A stretch of DNA of 56,235 bases from UMGS172 sp045636945 (GTDB lineage: Bacteria > Bacillota > Clostridia > Oscillospirales > Acutalibacteraceae): assembly GCA_045636945.1 (NCBI GenBank), contig JAZTYO010000036.1:1-56235 (forward strand). The letters are read 5' to 3'. Below the pieces are notes generated by a model that was not told the origin of the DNA, ran no database searches, and saw only the letters and a program-made list of their open reading frames with translations. Made by a program: the position numbers and the translations under genes. Shown here in pieces: positions 42,028-50,318 of this stretch (position 1 is its first letter; each line of letters opens with the position of its first letter).

Positions 42028-42294
42028 ATGAATAATGGTAAAATGAATCACAAATCGGCACATTACAGAGTAATACGCACTGTTGAAGACGTTGAATCAA
42101 AACCGACAACGATGTATGGTATAGAAGGCTTTTGCGGAGATCAAACCATAGCCTTGAGTTCATTGTCAGAGAATCGCAGACGTATTAAGGCGCTTGTTGA
42201 CGTACTAAATAAAAGTGAGCTGGAGTTATGTCATCTTTGCGAGGTTGTAGATAATTTTCTTTATGAGCATTACGTTATAAAAAGAATAAAATAA
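42028..42294 (+). CDS. Small conserved clostridial protein (88 residues), DUF6514-like
   Basis: The protein is a small, soluble single domain with a beta start (SAHYRVIRTVED), YGIEGFCGDQTIALSSLSE and a helical end (LCEVVDNFLYEHYV). The layout resembles small DUF6514 proteins of clostridia, but I cannot confirm this. GAGG precedes ATG 42028. It has its own promoter and terminator. Confidence 0.7.
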   Translation: MNNGKMNHKSAHYRVIRTVEDVESKPTTMYGIEGFCGDQTIALSSLSENRRRIKALVDVLNKSELELCHLCEVVDNFLYEHYVIKRIK

Positions 42295-42297
42295 AAA

Positions 42298-42334
42298 CTG
42301 CCCCGACGTCATACGGTGACGTCGGGGCAGTCAG
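42298..42334. terminator. Strong bidirectional terminator
   Basis: A perfect 14-bp GC-rich stem CTGCCCCGACGTCA/TGACGTCGGGGCAG (42298-42311, 42317-42330) with a 5-nt loop. It sits between converging genes; an A tract before the stem gives a T tail for the minus-strand gene. Confidence 0.85.
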
Positions 42335-42342
42335 TTATAAGA

Positions 42343-43821
42343 TTAAACTTTAATTACGCCGAAAGCCTCAAGAATTGAGAAACCGAGGATAAGCACGATA
42401 CAGATGGGTGCGATAAGCTTAATAACTACGGTAAATAGGATCTTTGACTTGAACTTGTTACCGTCGGCCTCTGCCTCATCCACAAGAGGACGGATGGGAG
42501 AAATAATATAGCAGAAATACCATATTATCGCATTGGGTATTGTAAGCAAAATATTTAAAAATTTGTTACGACAACTCAACTTTGGTGTTTTAACGGAATT
42601 TACAGGATAGAGGAAGTAACCGACAAATATACAGGTGATAAGGGCGACAATCGGCATCAATACGTTGTTACTGATGAAATCGAAGAAATCAAGGAAGCCG
42701 TAGCCGATAATCTTGATACCGCTCAAGATACCGCCGTTGCTGAGTGCCGAGGGGATACCGAGCAGCAGGCAAAGTGCAAGTACTATGATGCAGCTGACGG
42801 TTCGGTTGAGTTTGAACTTATCCTTAACGATTGAAACGACGGTTTCCATAAGTGAAATCGACGATGTGATTGCGGCAAAGAAGACAAGAACAAAGAAGAT
42901 AAGACCGATAATGGTGCCACCTGCCATACCGTCGAAGATCTGGGGCAAAGCTATGAACATTAGGCTGGGACCCTTGCCCATCTCACCGCCCGAAGCTGCA
43001 ACAGCAGGAATAATCATAAGACCTGCGAGGAAGGCAATACCGGTATCGAAAAGTTCAATGCTATGTACCGAAGATTCAACGTTAACATCCTTCTTCATAT
43101 AAGAACCGTAGGTTATCATAATACCCATTGCCAAAGACATAGAGTAGAACAACTGACCCATTGCGGCAAGAACGGTTGTTGCGCTGAAATGCTTGAAGTC
43201 GGGAACAAGGTAGTACTTAAGACCTGACATTGCACCGGGCTGGCAAAGAACGTAAACGGTGATGCCGACAATCATAACGACAAGCAAAGGCATCATAATC
43301 TTTGAAACACGTTCAACACCCTTTTCAACACCGAGTAAAACAACAATAGCAGTTATTCCGAGGAATATTAAGAACCAACCTATTGGCTGTGCAGTACCCG
43401 AAATAAAACTGCCGAAGTAACCACCACCGTCTGCGGCGGCAGAACTGTTACTCGTGGCAAAAACGGCGATGTACTTTGCTACCCAACCACCGATAACACA
43501 GTAGTAGGGAAGAATGATGGACGGAATAATAGCGGCAAGGATGCCAACGAAAGAGAAGCGTTTGTCAAGCTTTTTGAAAGCACCGATGGCACTCAAGCCT
43601 GTTTTACGTCCAAGAAGGATCTCGGCCGACATCAAAGCAAAACCGAGGGTTACGGCCAAAATGATATAAATCAAAAGGAAGATGCCTCCACCGTGTTTTG
43701 CGGCAAGATAGGGGAAACGCCAGATGTTGCCCAAACCGACCGCAGAACCTGCAGCAGCAAGAACAAAACCGAGCTTACCTGTAAAACTGCCTCTTTTTTC
43801 AATAGTAGTGTTTTCGCTCAT
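42343..43821 (-). CDS. Sodium-dependent transporter, NSS/SNF family
   Basis: The protein has 492 residues with about 12 membrane helices. Helix 1 carries the unwound sodium/substrate site AAAGSAVGLGNIWRFPYLAA; helix 6 contains SMSLAMGIMITYGSYM. It is a LeuT-fold symporter for amino acids or amines; the substrate is not readable. Helix 12 appears to be present (VIKLIAPICIVLILGF). AGAGG precedes ATG 43821, and an AT-rich 215-bp spacer separates it from tRNA-Ser. Confidence 0.92.
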   Translation of the reverse strand: MSENTTIEKRGSFTGKLGFVLAAAGSAVGLGNIWRFPYLAAKHGGGIFLLIYIILAVTLGFALMSAEILLGRKTGLSAIGAFKKLDKRFSFVGILAAIIPSIILPYYCVIGGWVAKYIAVFATSNSSAAADGGGYFGSFISGTAQPIGWFLIFLGITAIVVLLGVEKGVERVSKIMMPLLVVMIVGITVYVLCQPGAMSGLKYYLVPDFKHFSATTVLAAMGQLFYSMSLAMGIMITYGSYMKKDVNVESSVHSIELFDTGIAFLAGLMIIPAVAASGGEMGKGPSLMFIALPQIFDGMAGGTIIGLIFFVLVFFAAITSSISLMETVVSIVKDKFKLNRTVSCIIVLALCLLLGIPSALSNGGILSGIKIIGYGFLDFFDFISNNVLMPIVALITCIFVGYFLYPVNSVKTPKLSCRNKFLNILLTIPNAIIWYFCYIISPIRPLVDEAEADGNKFKSKILFTVVIKLIAPICIVLILGFSILEAFGVIKV

Positions 43822-43984
43822 AAAAAACCTCTCAAAACAGACTTTATTTTACACATTAGTAAAATAACATTGATATTATCACATATTTCGAGAAAAATTA
43901 CAAGTCAAAAATTATATTTTTCAAGGTTTAAAGTGTTAAATTTATAAAACTTCTAAAAAATATGAAATAAAATAAAAATAATAC

Positions 43985-44013
43985 TTGATTTTTTTTAGAA
44001 GTGTTGTTATAAT
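43985..44013 (+). promoter_or_regulatory. Promoter of tRNA-Ser
   Basis: TTGATT (43985-43990) - 17 nt - TATAAT (44008-44013), 23 nt upstream of the mature tRNA 5' end. Confidence 0.8.
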
Positions 44014-44036
44014 AGCCAAGTGACCAAAAGGACTAT

Positions 44037-44129
44037 GGAGAAGTCGCGTAGTTGGTCGAGCGCGCACGATTGGAAATCGTGTAACCACCTAAAAGTGGTT
44101 CGAGGGTTCGAATCCCTCCTTCTCCGCCA
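44037..44129 (+). tRNA. tRNA-Ser (anticodon GGA)
   Basis: The acceptor stem GGAGAAG/CTTCTCC, the anticodon arm CACGA-TTGGAAA-TCGTG (anticodon GGA), a long class II variable arm AACCAC/GTGGTT and a T arm GAGGG-TTCGAAT-CCCTC fold as a serine tRNA. Discriminator G and an encoded CCA end the gene. It reads UCC and UCU codons. Confidence 0.97.
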
Positions 44130-44136
44130 AAACGAA

Positions 44137-44166
44137 AATCCTGTCGATTATTGTCGGCAGGATTTT
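44137..44166 (+). terminator. Terminator of tRNA-Ser
   Basis: AATCCTGTCGA pairs with TTGTCGGCAGGATT across a short loop (one G-T pair and a mismatch), and a run of six Ts follows directly. Confidence 0.6.
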
Positions 44167-44177
44167 TTGTTTTGTGT

Positions 44178-44275
44178 TATTCACTATTCATTATTCAATA
44201 TTCATCATTCATTCGACAGGATTTTCAATGAATATTGAATGATGAAATCGCTTCGCTGATGAATAATGAATAATT
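44178..44275. repeat. Palindromic AT-rich repeat (MITE-like)
   Basis: ATTCATTATTCAATATTCATC-type words on the left (44186-44212) are mirrored by AATGAATATTGAATGATGAA (44227-44246) and GATGAATAATGAATAAT (44258-44274), giving a large imperfect hairpin with a GCTTCGC tip at 44250-44256. Such units recur beside stable-RNA genes in gut clostridia. Only one copy is in this window. Confidence 0.5.
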
Positions 44276-44532
44276 TCGGTGTCGGATATGCCGACAAATT
44301 ACAAACAATATGTAGTGGCTCAAACACATGGGTTAAAAATTTAAATGGTATCGAATTTGTACAACCTTTTCAAAACAAAAAAGGAGGGATTCGAACAAGG
44401 AGGGATGTGTTGCTTTTTTGTCGGATAGATAAGGAAAAATTAAAAAAATATGAATTTTCAAAAAGCATATTGTTATAATTCCTGAAATATGGTAAAATGT
44501 TAAAGTTAATAAAAAAGAAAGGGGATGGGTGC

Positions 44533-46047
44533 TTGAATCCGAAACTGAGAGAAAAAACGAGAGAGTCACTGACAGCGGTTTTGCCGATAACCGGCATCGT
44601 TATGCTCATTAGTATTTTCATAGCCCCTATCGAGTTAGGACCTTTGGTAATGTTCCTTGTGGGTGCAGTTATGCTGATACTCGGAATGGGATTTTTCCAG
44701 CTTGGTGCCGAGATGTCGATGACCCCTATCGGTGAAGGTATCGGTGTTCAGATTTCCAAAACCAAACGCATACTTATGGTATTGCTGATTGGCGTTCTGA
44801 TGGGCATTATAATAACCGTTTCGGAACCGGATTTGCAGGTTTTGGCCGAGCAGGTGCCGTCAATACCCAATCTTGCTTTGATACTGACCGTAGCCGTAGG
44901 TGTCGGCATATTCCTTGCCATTGCCATCGTTCGTATCAAGTATCAGATAGACCTTTCTAAGATATTATTGGTATTCTATGCAATACTTATTGTCGGCTCG
45001 TTCTTTGTGCCTAAAGGATTTATTGCCGTGGCTTTTGACTCGGGAGGTGTTACCACCGGTCCTATGACGGTACCGTTCATTATGGCTTTGGGAGTTGGTC
45101 TTGCTTCGGTTCGAGGCGACAAAAACTCCTCAAGCGATAGTTTCGGTCTGGTTGCTTTATCAAGCGTCGGTCCTATTCTTGCCGTGCTTGTTTTAGGATT
45201 TTTCTTTGAACCTGATACAACCTTTACACCAGACAGCATTGCCGAGGTTTTTACAACCCGCGACGTTGCAAAGCTGTTTGCTTTTGAATTACCGCATTAC
45301 ATAGGTGAGGTTGCAATATCGCTTTTGCCCATTGTGGCAGTGTTCTTTTTGTTTCAGCTTATAACACGACGTTACCCCAAGCGTGAAGTCAAACGTGTTA
45401 TTATGGGTATGGTTTATACTTATGGTGGTCTTGTACTGTTCCTTTGCGGTGTAAATGTCGGTTTTGCACCCGTCGGTTCGGCTATGGGCAGTGCATTGGC
45501 AGAGCTTTCCTACAACTGGATACTTATTCCTATCGGAATGCTTATCGGTTACTATATAGTCAAGGCTGAGCCTGCTATTCAGGTTCTCAATCATCAGGTG
45601 GAAAACGTTACCAACGGTGCGGTTTCGGTAAGGGCAATGAACCGCAGTATGTCTATCGGTGTTGCCTGCAGTATAGGCCTTGCAATGTTGAGAATTCTTG
45701 TTGGGATTCCTATTCAGTGGATTATCATTCCGGGTTACGTTATAGCATTGGTGATGTCGTTCTTTGTACCAAAGATTTTTGTCGGTATTGCGTTCGACTC
45801 GGGCGGAGTTGCCAGTGGACCTATGACCTCGACCTTTTTGCTTCCGCTTTGTATCGGTGTTTGCACTGCCATTGGCGGAGATGTTATGACCGATGCCTTC
45901 GGTGTTGTTGCCTTGGTTGCCTTAACACCGCTTATAGCAATTCAGATTATGGGTCTTGTTTACCGCTTCAAGACCGACAAGGTTCAGAAAACGGTTGTAC
46001 CTGCAACCGGTATTACTGCCGACAGTGACAGCATTGTTGAGTTTTAG
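44533..46047 (+). CDS. DUF1538 family membrane protein
   Basis: The protein has about 504 residues in two homologous halves of roughly six helices each. The duplicated signature is VAFDSGGVTTGPMTVPF in the first half and IAFDSGGVASGPMTSTF in the second. DUF1538 proteins are predicted transporters often next to PII-like genes, as here. TTG 44533 was chosen for AAAGGGGA at good spacing; the ATG at 44497 has no ribosome site. Confidence 0.9.
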   Translation: MNPKLREKTRESLTAVLPITGIVMLISIFIAPIELGPLVMFLVGAVMLILGMGFFQLGAEMSMTPIGEGIGVQISKTKRILMVLLIGVLMGIIITVSEPDLQVLAEQVPSIPNLALILTVAVGVGIFLAIAIVRIKYQIDLSKILLVFYAILIVGSFFVPKGFIAVAFDSGGVTTGPMTVPFIMALGVGLASVRGDKNSSSDSFGLVALSSVGPILAVLVLGFFFEPDTTFTPDSIAEVFTTRDVAKLFAFELPHYIGEVAISLLPIVAVFFLFQLITRRYPKREVKRVIMGMVYTYGGLVLFLCGVNVGFAPVGSAMGSALAELSYNWILIPIGMLIGYYIVKAEPAIQVLNHQVENVTNGAVSVRAMNRSMSIGVACSIGLAMLRILVGIPIQWIIIPGYVIALVMSFFVPKIFVGIAFDSGGVASGPMTSTFLLPLCIGVCTAIGGDVMTDAFGVVALVALTPLIAIQIMGLVYRFKTDKVQKTVVPATGITADSDSIVEF

Positions 46048-46058
46048 GAGGTGTAGCA

Positions 46059-46751
46059 ATGTCAGAACAGAATATTAAAAGACGTTATCAGTTGCTTGTG
46101 CTCATTGCTACTCCTAAACTTTGTGACAAGGCGGCCACGCTGTTTTCAAACAGCGCAATGCCCATTCAGTACCGTTTGAGTGGAGAGGGTACTGCATCGA
46201 GTGAAATTATGGATACCTTGGGCTTTGGCGGTGTTGATAAGGGCGTATTGCTAAGCACTGTACCCGAGGAATTTGGCCGAGAAATGTTGAAATTGCTTCA
46301 TTCCAAATTGGGACTTGATGCCGTCAATAGTGGTATCTCGTTCACGATACCTTTGACGGGTGCCTCCAAACTTTTGGCCGATATGATGAACAGTACAGTT
46401 GATAATTCGAAAGAAATAATACGGAGAAAGGGTGAAAACGAAATGACGGGAAGCGAAAATGCTTTGGTGGTTGCTTTTGTCAACCGCGGATTCAGCGGTG
46501 AGGTTATGGATGCCGCAAGAGAAGCAGGTGCTGGCGGTGGTACCGTTTTGCACAGCCACAGTATCGGAAGCAAGGAAACGGCAGGCTTCTGGGGACTTGG
46601 TATTCAGGAAGAAAAGGACATCGTTCTGATTATCACCGATAACGAGCGCAAAAAGGATATTATGACTAAAATCGGTGAGAAATGCGGAATCAATTCTAAG
46701 GCTAACGGCACTGTTGTTTCGTTACCTATCGATTCGGTAACAGGTATTTGA
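46059..46751 (+). CDS. Tandem PII-like (GlnB-family) signalling protein
   Basis: The protein has 230 residues with two PII-like halves, residues ~8-105 and ~125-225. The second half contains AREAGAGGGTVLHSHSIGS, the T-loop/B-loop-like segment, then a terminal SLPIDSV strand. PII proteins bind ATP/ADP and small metabolites and gate transporters. It starts 11 nt after the DUF1538 gene with an AGGAGG site, so it very likely regulates that membrane protein. The classic uridylylation tyrosine is not evident. Confidence 0.85.
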   Translation: MSEQNIKRRYQLLVLIATPKLCDKAATLFSNSAMPIQYRLSGEGTASSEIMDTLGFGGVDKGVLLSTVPEEFGREMLKLLHSKLGLDAVNSGISFTIPLTGASKLLADMMNSTVDNSKEIIRRKGENEMTGSENALVVAFVNRGFSGEVMDAAREAGAGGGTVLHSHSIGSKETAGFWGLGIQEEKDIVLIITDNERKKDIMTKIGEKCGINSKANGTVVSLPIDSVTGI

Positions 46752-46757
46752 TAAGTT

Positions 46758-46797
46758 TTACGGCACTCAAATGTAGTTTTGGGTGCCGTATTTTATT
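46758..46797 (+). terminator. Terminator of the DUF1538-PII operon
   Basis: TACGGCACTCAAA pairs with TTTGGGTGCCGTA (46759-46771, 46778-46790, one T-G pair), and TTTTATTTTT follows. Confidence 0.85.
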
Positions 46798-46816
46798 TTT
46801 GTAATTCAGTATATAC

Positions 46817-46845
46817 TTGCGTTGCTTTTTGGTATGTGGTATAAT
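46817..46845 (+). promoter_or_regulatory. Promoter of the ECF-larA operon
   Basis: TTGCGT (46817-46822) - 17 nt - TATAAT (46840-46845), 31 nt before the S-component start codon. Confidence 0.65.
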
Positions 46846-46876
46846 ATTCTTATCAATATAACATGGGGGCTTATGA

Positions 46877-47416
46877 ATGAAAAATAATGCTATAAAGAAA
46901 ATGATACTTTCATCGGTGCTTCTGGCACTTGGTATGGTTTTGCCGTTGTTCACGGCACAGATAAAAGAAATCGGTGATACTTTGTTGCCGATGCATATTC
47001 CTGTTATGCTTTGCGGACTTATTTGCGGTTGGCAATATGGCGGATTTATCGGACTGATACTACCGTTTTTAAGGTCGGTGACCTTCGGTATGCCAACGAT
47101 ATATCCCCAAGCCGTTTGGATGGCGGTTGAACTTTGTGCATACGGGGCAGTAATAGGAATTATGTATATGATACTTAAAAAGAAAAACCTGTTAAGTATC
47201 TACATAAGTCTTATTACGGCAATGCTTGTAGGGCGCGTTGTATGGGGTATTGCCAAGACAATATTGTTGGGTGTCAGCGGTAAAACGTTTACGCTGACAA
47301 TGTTTTGGGTCGGTGGCTTTGCCGATGCATTGCCCGGTATAATTTTACAACTTTTGTTAATTCCACCGTGGGTAGCGGTTATAAATACGACTTTCAGGAG
47401 GTCTCAAAATGGCTAA
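46877..47416 (+). CDS. ECF transporter S component (substrate-binding membrane subunit)
   Basis: The protein has 179 residues with about six hydrophobic helices. The opening KKMILSSVLLALGMVLPLF and the following HIPVMLCGLICGWQYGG match ECF S components. The energising EcfA/EcfT subunits are elsewhere. It overlaps larA by 8 nt, so the pair is tightly coupled. As LarA needs a nicotinate-derived nickel cofactor, a niacin or cofactor-precursor role is an attractive guess, not shown by the sequence. Confidence 0.85.
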   Translation: MKNNAIKKMILSSVLLALGMVLPLFTAQIKEIGDTLLPMHIPVMLCGLICGWQYGGFIGLILPFLRSVTFGMPTIYPQAVWMAVELCAYGAVIGIMYMILKKKNLLSIYISLITAMLVGRVVWGIAKTILLGVSGKTFTLTMFWVGGFADALPGIILQLLLIPPWVAVINTTFRRSQNG

Positions 47417-48683
47417 TGTAAAATTTCCTTACGGAAAAGAGTTTTTGGAGTACGATTTTAACGAGAGCGAGCTTATCGGTGTTCTAGAATCGTCGATAGA
47501 GGAGTACAAGCCCTTGGGCACTCCCGAAGAATTGGTTAAAGCTGCTATGGAAAACCCCGTTGGCTCACCCCGTTTGAGTGAGCTTGCAAAGGGTAAGAAA
47601 AACATAGTTATCATTGCAAGTGACCACACCCGTCCCGTGCCGAGCAAGGTTATTATTCCGCCGATGCTCAAGGAAATAAAAGAGGGCAACCCCGATGCCG
47701 AGATTACCATTTTGATTGCAACGGGATGCCACCGCGGCACCACCCGCGATGAGTTGGTTGCAAAGTTCGGTGAGGATATAGTAAACTCGGTCAATATCTA
47801 TATTCACGATTGTGACGAGAGTGAAAAGTTGGTCAATTTGGGTAAGCTTCCGTCGGGCGGTGACTGTGAGGTTAACTCTATTGCCGTCAATGCCGACCTG
47901 CTTGTGGCCGAGGGCTTTATCGAGCCGCATTTCTTTGCAGGTTTCTCGGGTGGAAGAAAGAGCGTTTTGCCCGGTGTTTGCGGACGAAAGACGGTTCTCG
48001 CCAACCACTGTGCCGAGTTTATTGCCGACGATAATGCAAGAACAGGAATTTTGGACGGCAACCCCATTCACAAAGATATGCTTTGGGCAGCCGAAACAGC
48101 AGGACTTAAATACGTTGTCAATGTTGTACTCAATGCCGAAAAGCAGGCTATTTATGCCGTTGCAGGCGATACTTTTGAGGCACACAAAAAAGGTGTTGAT
48201 TTCCTTTGTGAGCAGTGTGGTGCTAAGGCACAGCCTGCCGACATTGTACTGACCACTAACGGCGGATATCCTCTTGACCAGAACGTTTATCAGTCCATAA
48301 AGGGTATGACGGCAGGTGAGGCCACCGTTAAGGACGGCGGTGTTATCATTATGATAGCCAAGTGCAACGACAGTGTCGGTGGCGACCATTTCTATCATCA
48401 GATGGCGGATGAACCCGATATCAACAAGATTATGGCTGATCTTATGAGCCGTGGACGTCTTGAAACCTTGCCCGACCAGTGGATGACCCAGATTTTGAGC
48501 AGAATCCTCTTGAAAGCTAGTGTTATCTATGTTTCGGAAATGGATGATAAAACGGTTGAGGAGATGCATATGATTCCTGCCAAGAATTTGGATGATGCAA
48601 TGAAAAAGGCAAGAGAAATTCTGGGTAAAGAGCAGGCCACCGTTACCGCAATTCCTGACGGTGTTGCAGTTGTTGTAAGATAA
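47409..48683 (+). CDS. larA: Nickel-dependent lactate racemase family protein
   Basis: The protein has 424 residues, the LarA length. Key motifs are IASDHTRPVPS, ATGCHRGTTRDEL (catalytic His), FIEPHFFAGFSGGRKSVLPG (second His and the lysine that bonds the pincer cofactor) and a C-terminal domain. LarA interconverts lactate or related 2-hydroxy acids with a nickel-pincer nucleotide; maturation genes larB, larC and larE are not in the window. GGAGG inside the end of the S-component gene serves as ribosome site. Confidence 0.9.
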   Translation: MANVKFPYGKEFLEYDFNESELIGVLESSIEEYKPLGTPEELVKAAMENPVGSPRLSELAKGKKNIVIIASDHTRPVPSKVIIPPMLKEIKEGNPDAEITILIATGCHRGTTRDELVAKFGEDIVNSVNIYIHDCDESEKLVNLGKLPSGGDCEVNSIAVNADLLVAEGFIEPHFFAGFSGGRKSVLPGVCGRKTVLANHCAEFIADDNARTGILDGNPIHKDMLWAAETAGLKYVVNVVLNAEKQAIYAVAGDTFEAHKKGVDFLCEQCGAKAQPADIVLTTNGGYPLDQNVYQSIKGMTAGEATVKDGGVIIMIAKCNDSVGGDHFYHQMADEPDINKIMADLMSRGRLETLPDQWMTQILSRILLKASVIYVSEMDDKTVEEMHMIPAKNLDDAMKKAREILGKEQATVTAIPDGVAVVVR

Positions 48684-48723
48684 CAGAAATTTTGTTAACT
48701 GATTTGAAAGAAGTGTTTTCAGA

Positions 48724-49424
48724 ATGAGAATAATGACCTTTAATATTCAGCATGCCAACAACTTTTTGAAGCAGGAAATAGTATTCCGCTGTTTATTGAA
48801 GCGATAAAAAGCCAAAACGTTGACGTTTGCGGACTTAACGAGGTTTACAACGAGGGACTGAGAGAACAGAATACCGATCAGGCAGGTGCAATCGCCAAAG
48901 GTCTTGGGTTTTATGACTTCTTTGGTGAAGCTATAAAAACAGGCGGTGAAAACCATTGTGGACTTGCTATTGTCAGCCGTTATCCATTTAAGTCGGTTGA
49001 AAAGGTGGATATACCCGACCACAATAACGATAAACCACGTTTTGAGCACCGTATTGCAATAAAGGCGGTTTTTGAGGTCGAGGGCAAGGATATCTGTGTC
49101 ATTGCTTCTCATTTTGGTCTTAACGACGGTGAAAAGCAAAGTGCCGTTGAAACGGTCTGCCGTCTTGTTGACCAAAGTGATATTCCAACTGTTGTTATGG
49201 GTGACTTTAATATGCAACCCGACAACGAGATGCTGAAACCGTTGTTCCAACGCTTGAAGGATACCACCAAGTTGGATAAAGGCAACACCAATACACACCG
49301 TTCAGATAACCCCGACAGAAAGATTGATTACATACTTTATAAAGGTCTTGTGTGCGTTTCGTGTGTTACGGTAAATGAAATATATTCTGACCACTTACCC
49401 ATTGTGGCAGAGTTTAAGTTATGA
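48724..49424 (+). pseudogene. Endonuclease/exonuclease/phosphatase (EEP) family gene with a frameshift
   Basis: The start MRIMTFNIQHANNF (48724) is the standard EEP opening, but the frame stops at 48805-48807. From about 48768 another frame continues EAGNSIPLFIEAIKSQNVDV, GLNEVYN, then PTVVMGDFNMQPDNE and SDHLPIVAEFKL to the TAA at 49422. Joined, the product would be a normal EEP enzyme of about 233 residues. The shift maps to a run of five Ts (48763-48767), and a sixth T would restore the frame (…NNFFEAGNS…). It is either a real inactivation, slippage-prone expression or a sequencing error. Confidence 0.85.
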
Positions 49425-49440
49425 ATTTTAGGAGAAATTG

Positions 49441-50199
49441 ATGAAAAACAACTGGTTGCATAAGATTTTCAGAATGCTTTTACTTGTAATCGGTATAGTG
49501 GTTACGGCCAACGCTTTGTTGGTAACCTTTGTGTCAAATTTCAATATCGGTTGCATCTGCACCTGGATCGCAGGCTTGTTTTTTCTCGGCGTGGGTGTGT
49601 TCTATAACTTTTTTCGCCATAAGGTGCACGTTATAATCAAGTGCATTTTGGCCTTGGGTGTTTCGTTTGTTTTGGTTTTGATGTCGTTTGTTTATATTTA
49701 CGGCAAGACCGATACCGTAGATTACACCGAGGATGCCGTGATAGTTTTAGGAGCAGGTATTCACGGTGAATCGTTGAGCATAACTTTACGTAACCGACTT
49801 GATGCAACAGTTGAGTATTATGAGAAAAACCCCGATTGTGTGATAGTCGTCAGCGGAGGTCAGGGCCCTCAGGAAGATATAACCGAAGCCTTGGCAATGA
49901 AGCGCTATCTTTTGGAAAAGGATATTCCGTTTGAGAAGATTATCGAAGAGGGCAGGTCCACAAGCACCGCCGAAAACTTCAGATTTTCCAAAGAAATTCT
50001 CGACGATTATTTTTATAACGAGGATTATTCGGTCGTCTTTGTGACCGACGATTTCCATATCTACCGTGCCGAAATGACTGCTGAAAGCGAGGGCGTCACC
50101 AATACGGCGCATTGCCATAGCGTAGGTGCTTTTTATACTGTGATACCCAACGGCTTCCGTGAATGCTTAGCCGTAATGTATGAGTGGGTGTTTAAGTAA
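49441..50199 (+). CDS. YdcF/SanA-like DUF218 membrane protein
   Basis: The protein has 252 residues. Three hydrophobic helices occupy residues ~8-95, and then comes the DUF218 domain with DAVIVLGAGIHGE, VIVVSGGQGPQEDITEA and EGRSTSTAENFRFSKEIL. The family includes ElyC and SanA, which are linked to envelope/peptidoglycan functions. ATG 49441 follows TAGGAG. It lies directly behind the broken EEP gene. Confidence 0.88.
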   Translation: MKNNWLHKIFRMLLLVIGIVVTANALLVTFVSNFNIGCICTWIAGLFFLGVGVFYNFFRHKVHVIIKCILALGVSFVLVLMSFVYIYGKTDTVDYTEDAVIVLGAGIHGESLSITLRNRLDATVEYYEKNPDCVIVVSGGQGPQEDITEALAMKRYLLEKDIPFEKIIEEGRSTSTAENFRFSKEILDDYFYNEDYSVVFVTDDFHIYRAEMTAESEGVTNTAHCHSVGAFYTVIPNGFRECLAVMYEWVFK

Positions 50200-50241
50200 T
50201 TGCGGGCTTAGGCGATTTTAGAGTTTTATTACGCTAAAGTC

Positions 50242-50269
50242 TTGACAAATTTCAAAAATGATATATAAT
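50242..50269 (+). promoter_or_regulatory. Promoter of the glycyl-tRNA synthetase gene
   Basis: TTGACA (50242-50247) - 16 nt - TATAAT (50264-50269). The leader to the ATG is only about 45 nt, too short for a T-box. Confidence 0.75.
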
Positions 50270-50318
50270 TGGAAGATAATAATATTTATTGCAAGAAAAC
50301 GATTTTTGGAGGGTTATT

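Larger units (their letters stand above)
44130..44532. other. Gene-free region with palindromic repeats and a tRNA-derived fragment
   Basis: A terminator-like hairpin (44137-44160, then T6) follows the tRNA. Next comes a palindromic repeat of ATTCATT/AATGAAT words (44178-44275). AAAATCCTGTCGA (44135-44147) is matched inversely at 44213-44225. A 16-nt exact inverse copy of the tRNA-Ser T arm lies at 44381-44396. A leader follows for the DUF1538 gene. No coding region here is credible. Confidence 0.65.

Noticed and set aside
44266..44478. 70-codon frame downstream of tRNA-Ser
   Set aside because: It runs through the inverted tRNA fragment, has no ribosome site and resembles spurious predictions near tRNA genes.
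47565..48569. 334-codon minus-strand open frame
   Set aside because: Complement of larA, which is firmly identified by its catalytic motifs.
50200..50318. T-box riboswitch before glycyl-tRNA synthetase
   Set aside because: The promoter at 50242-50269 leaves a leader of only about 45 nt, and no T-box sequence or terminator is present.
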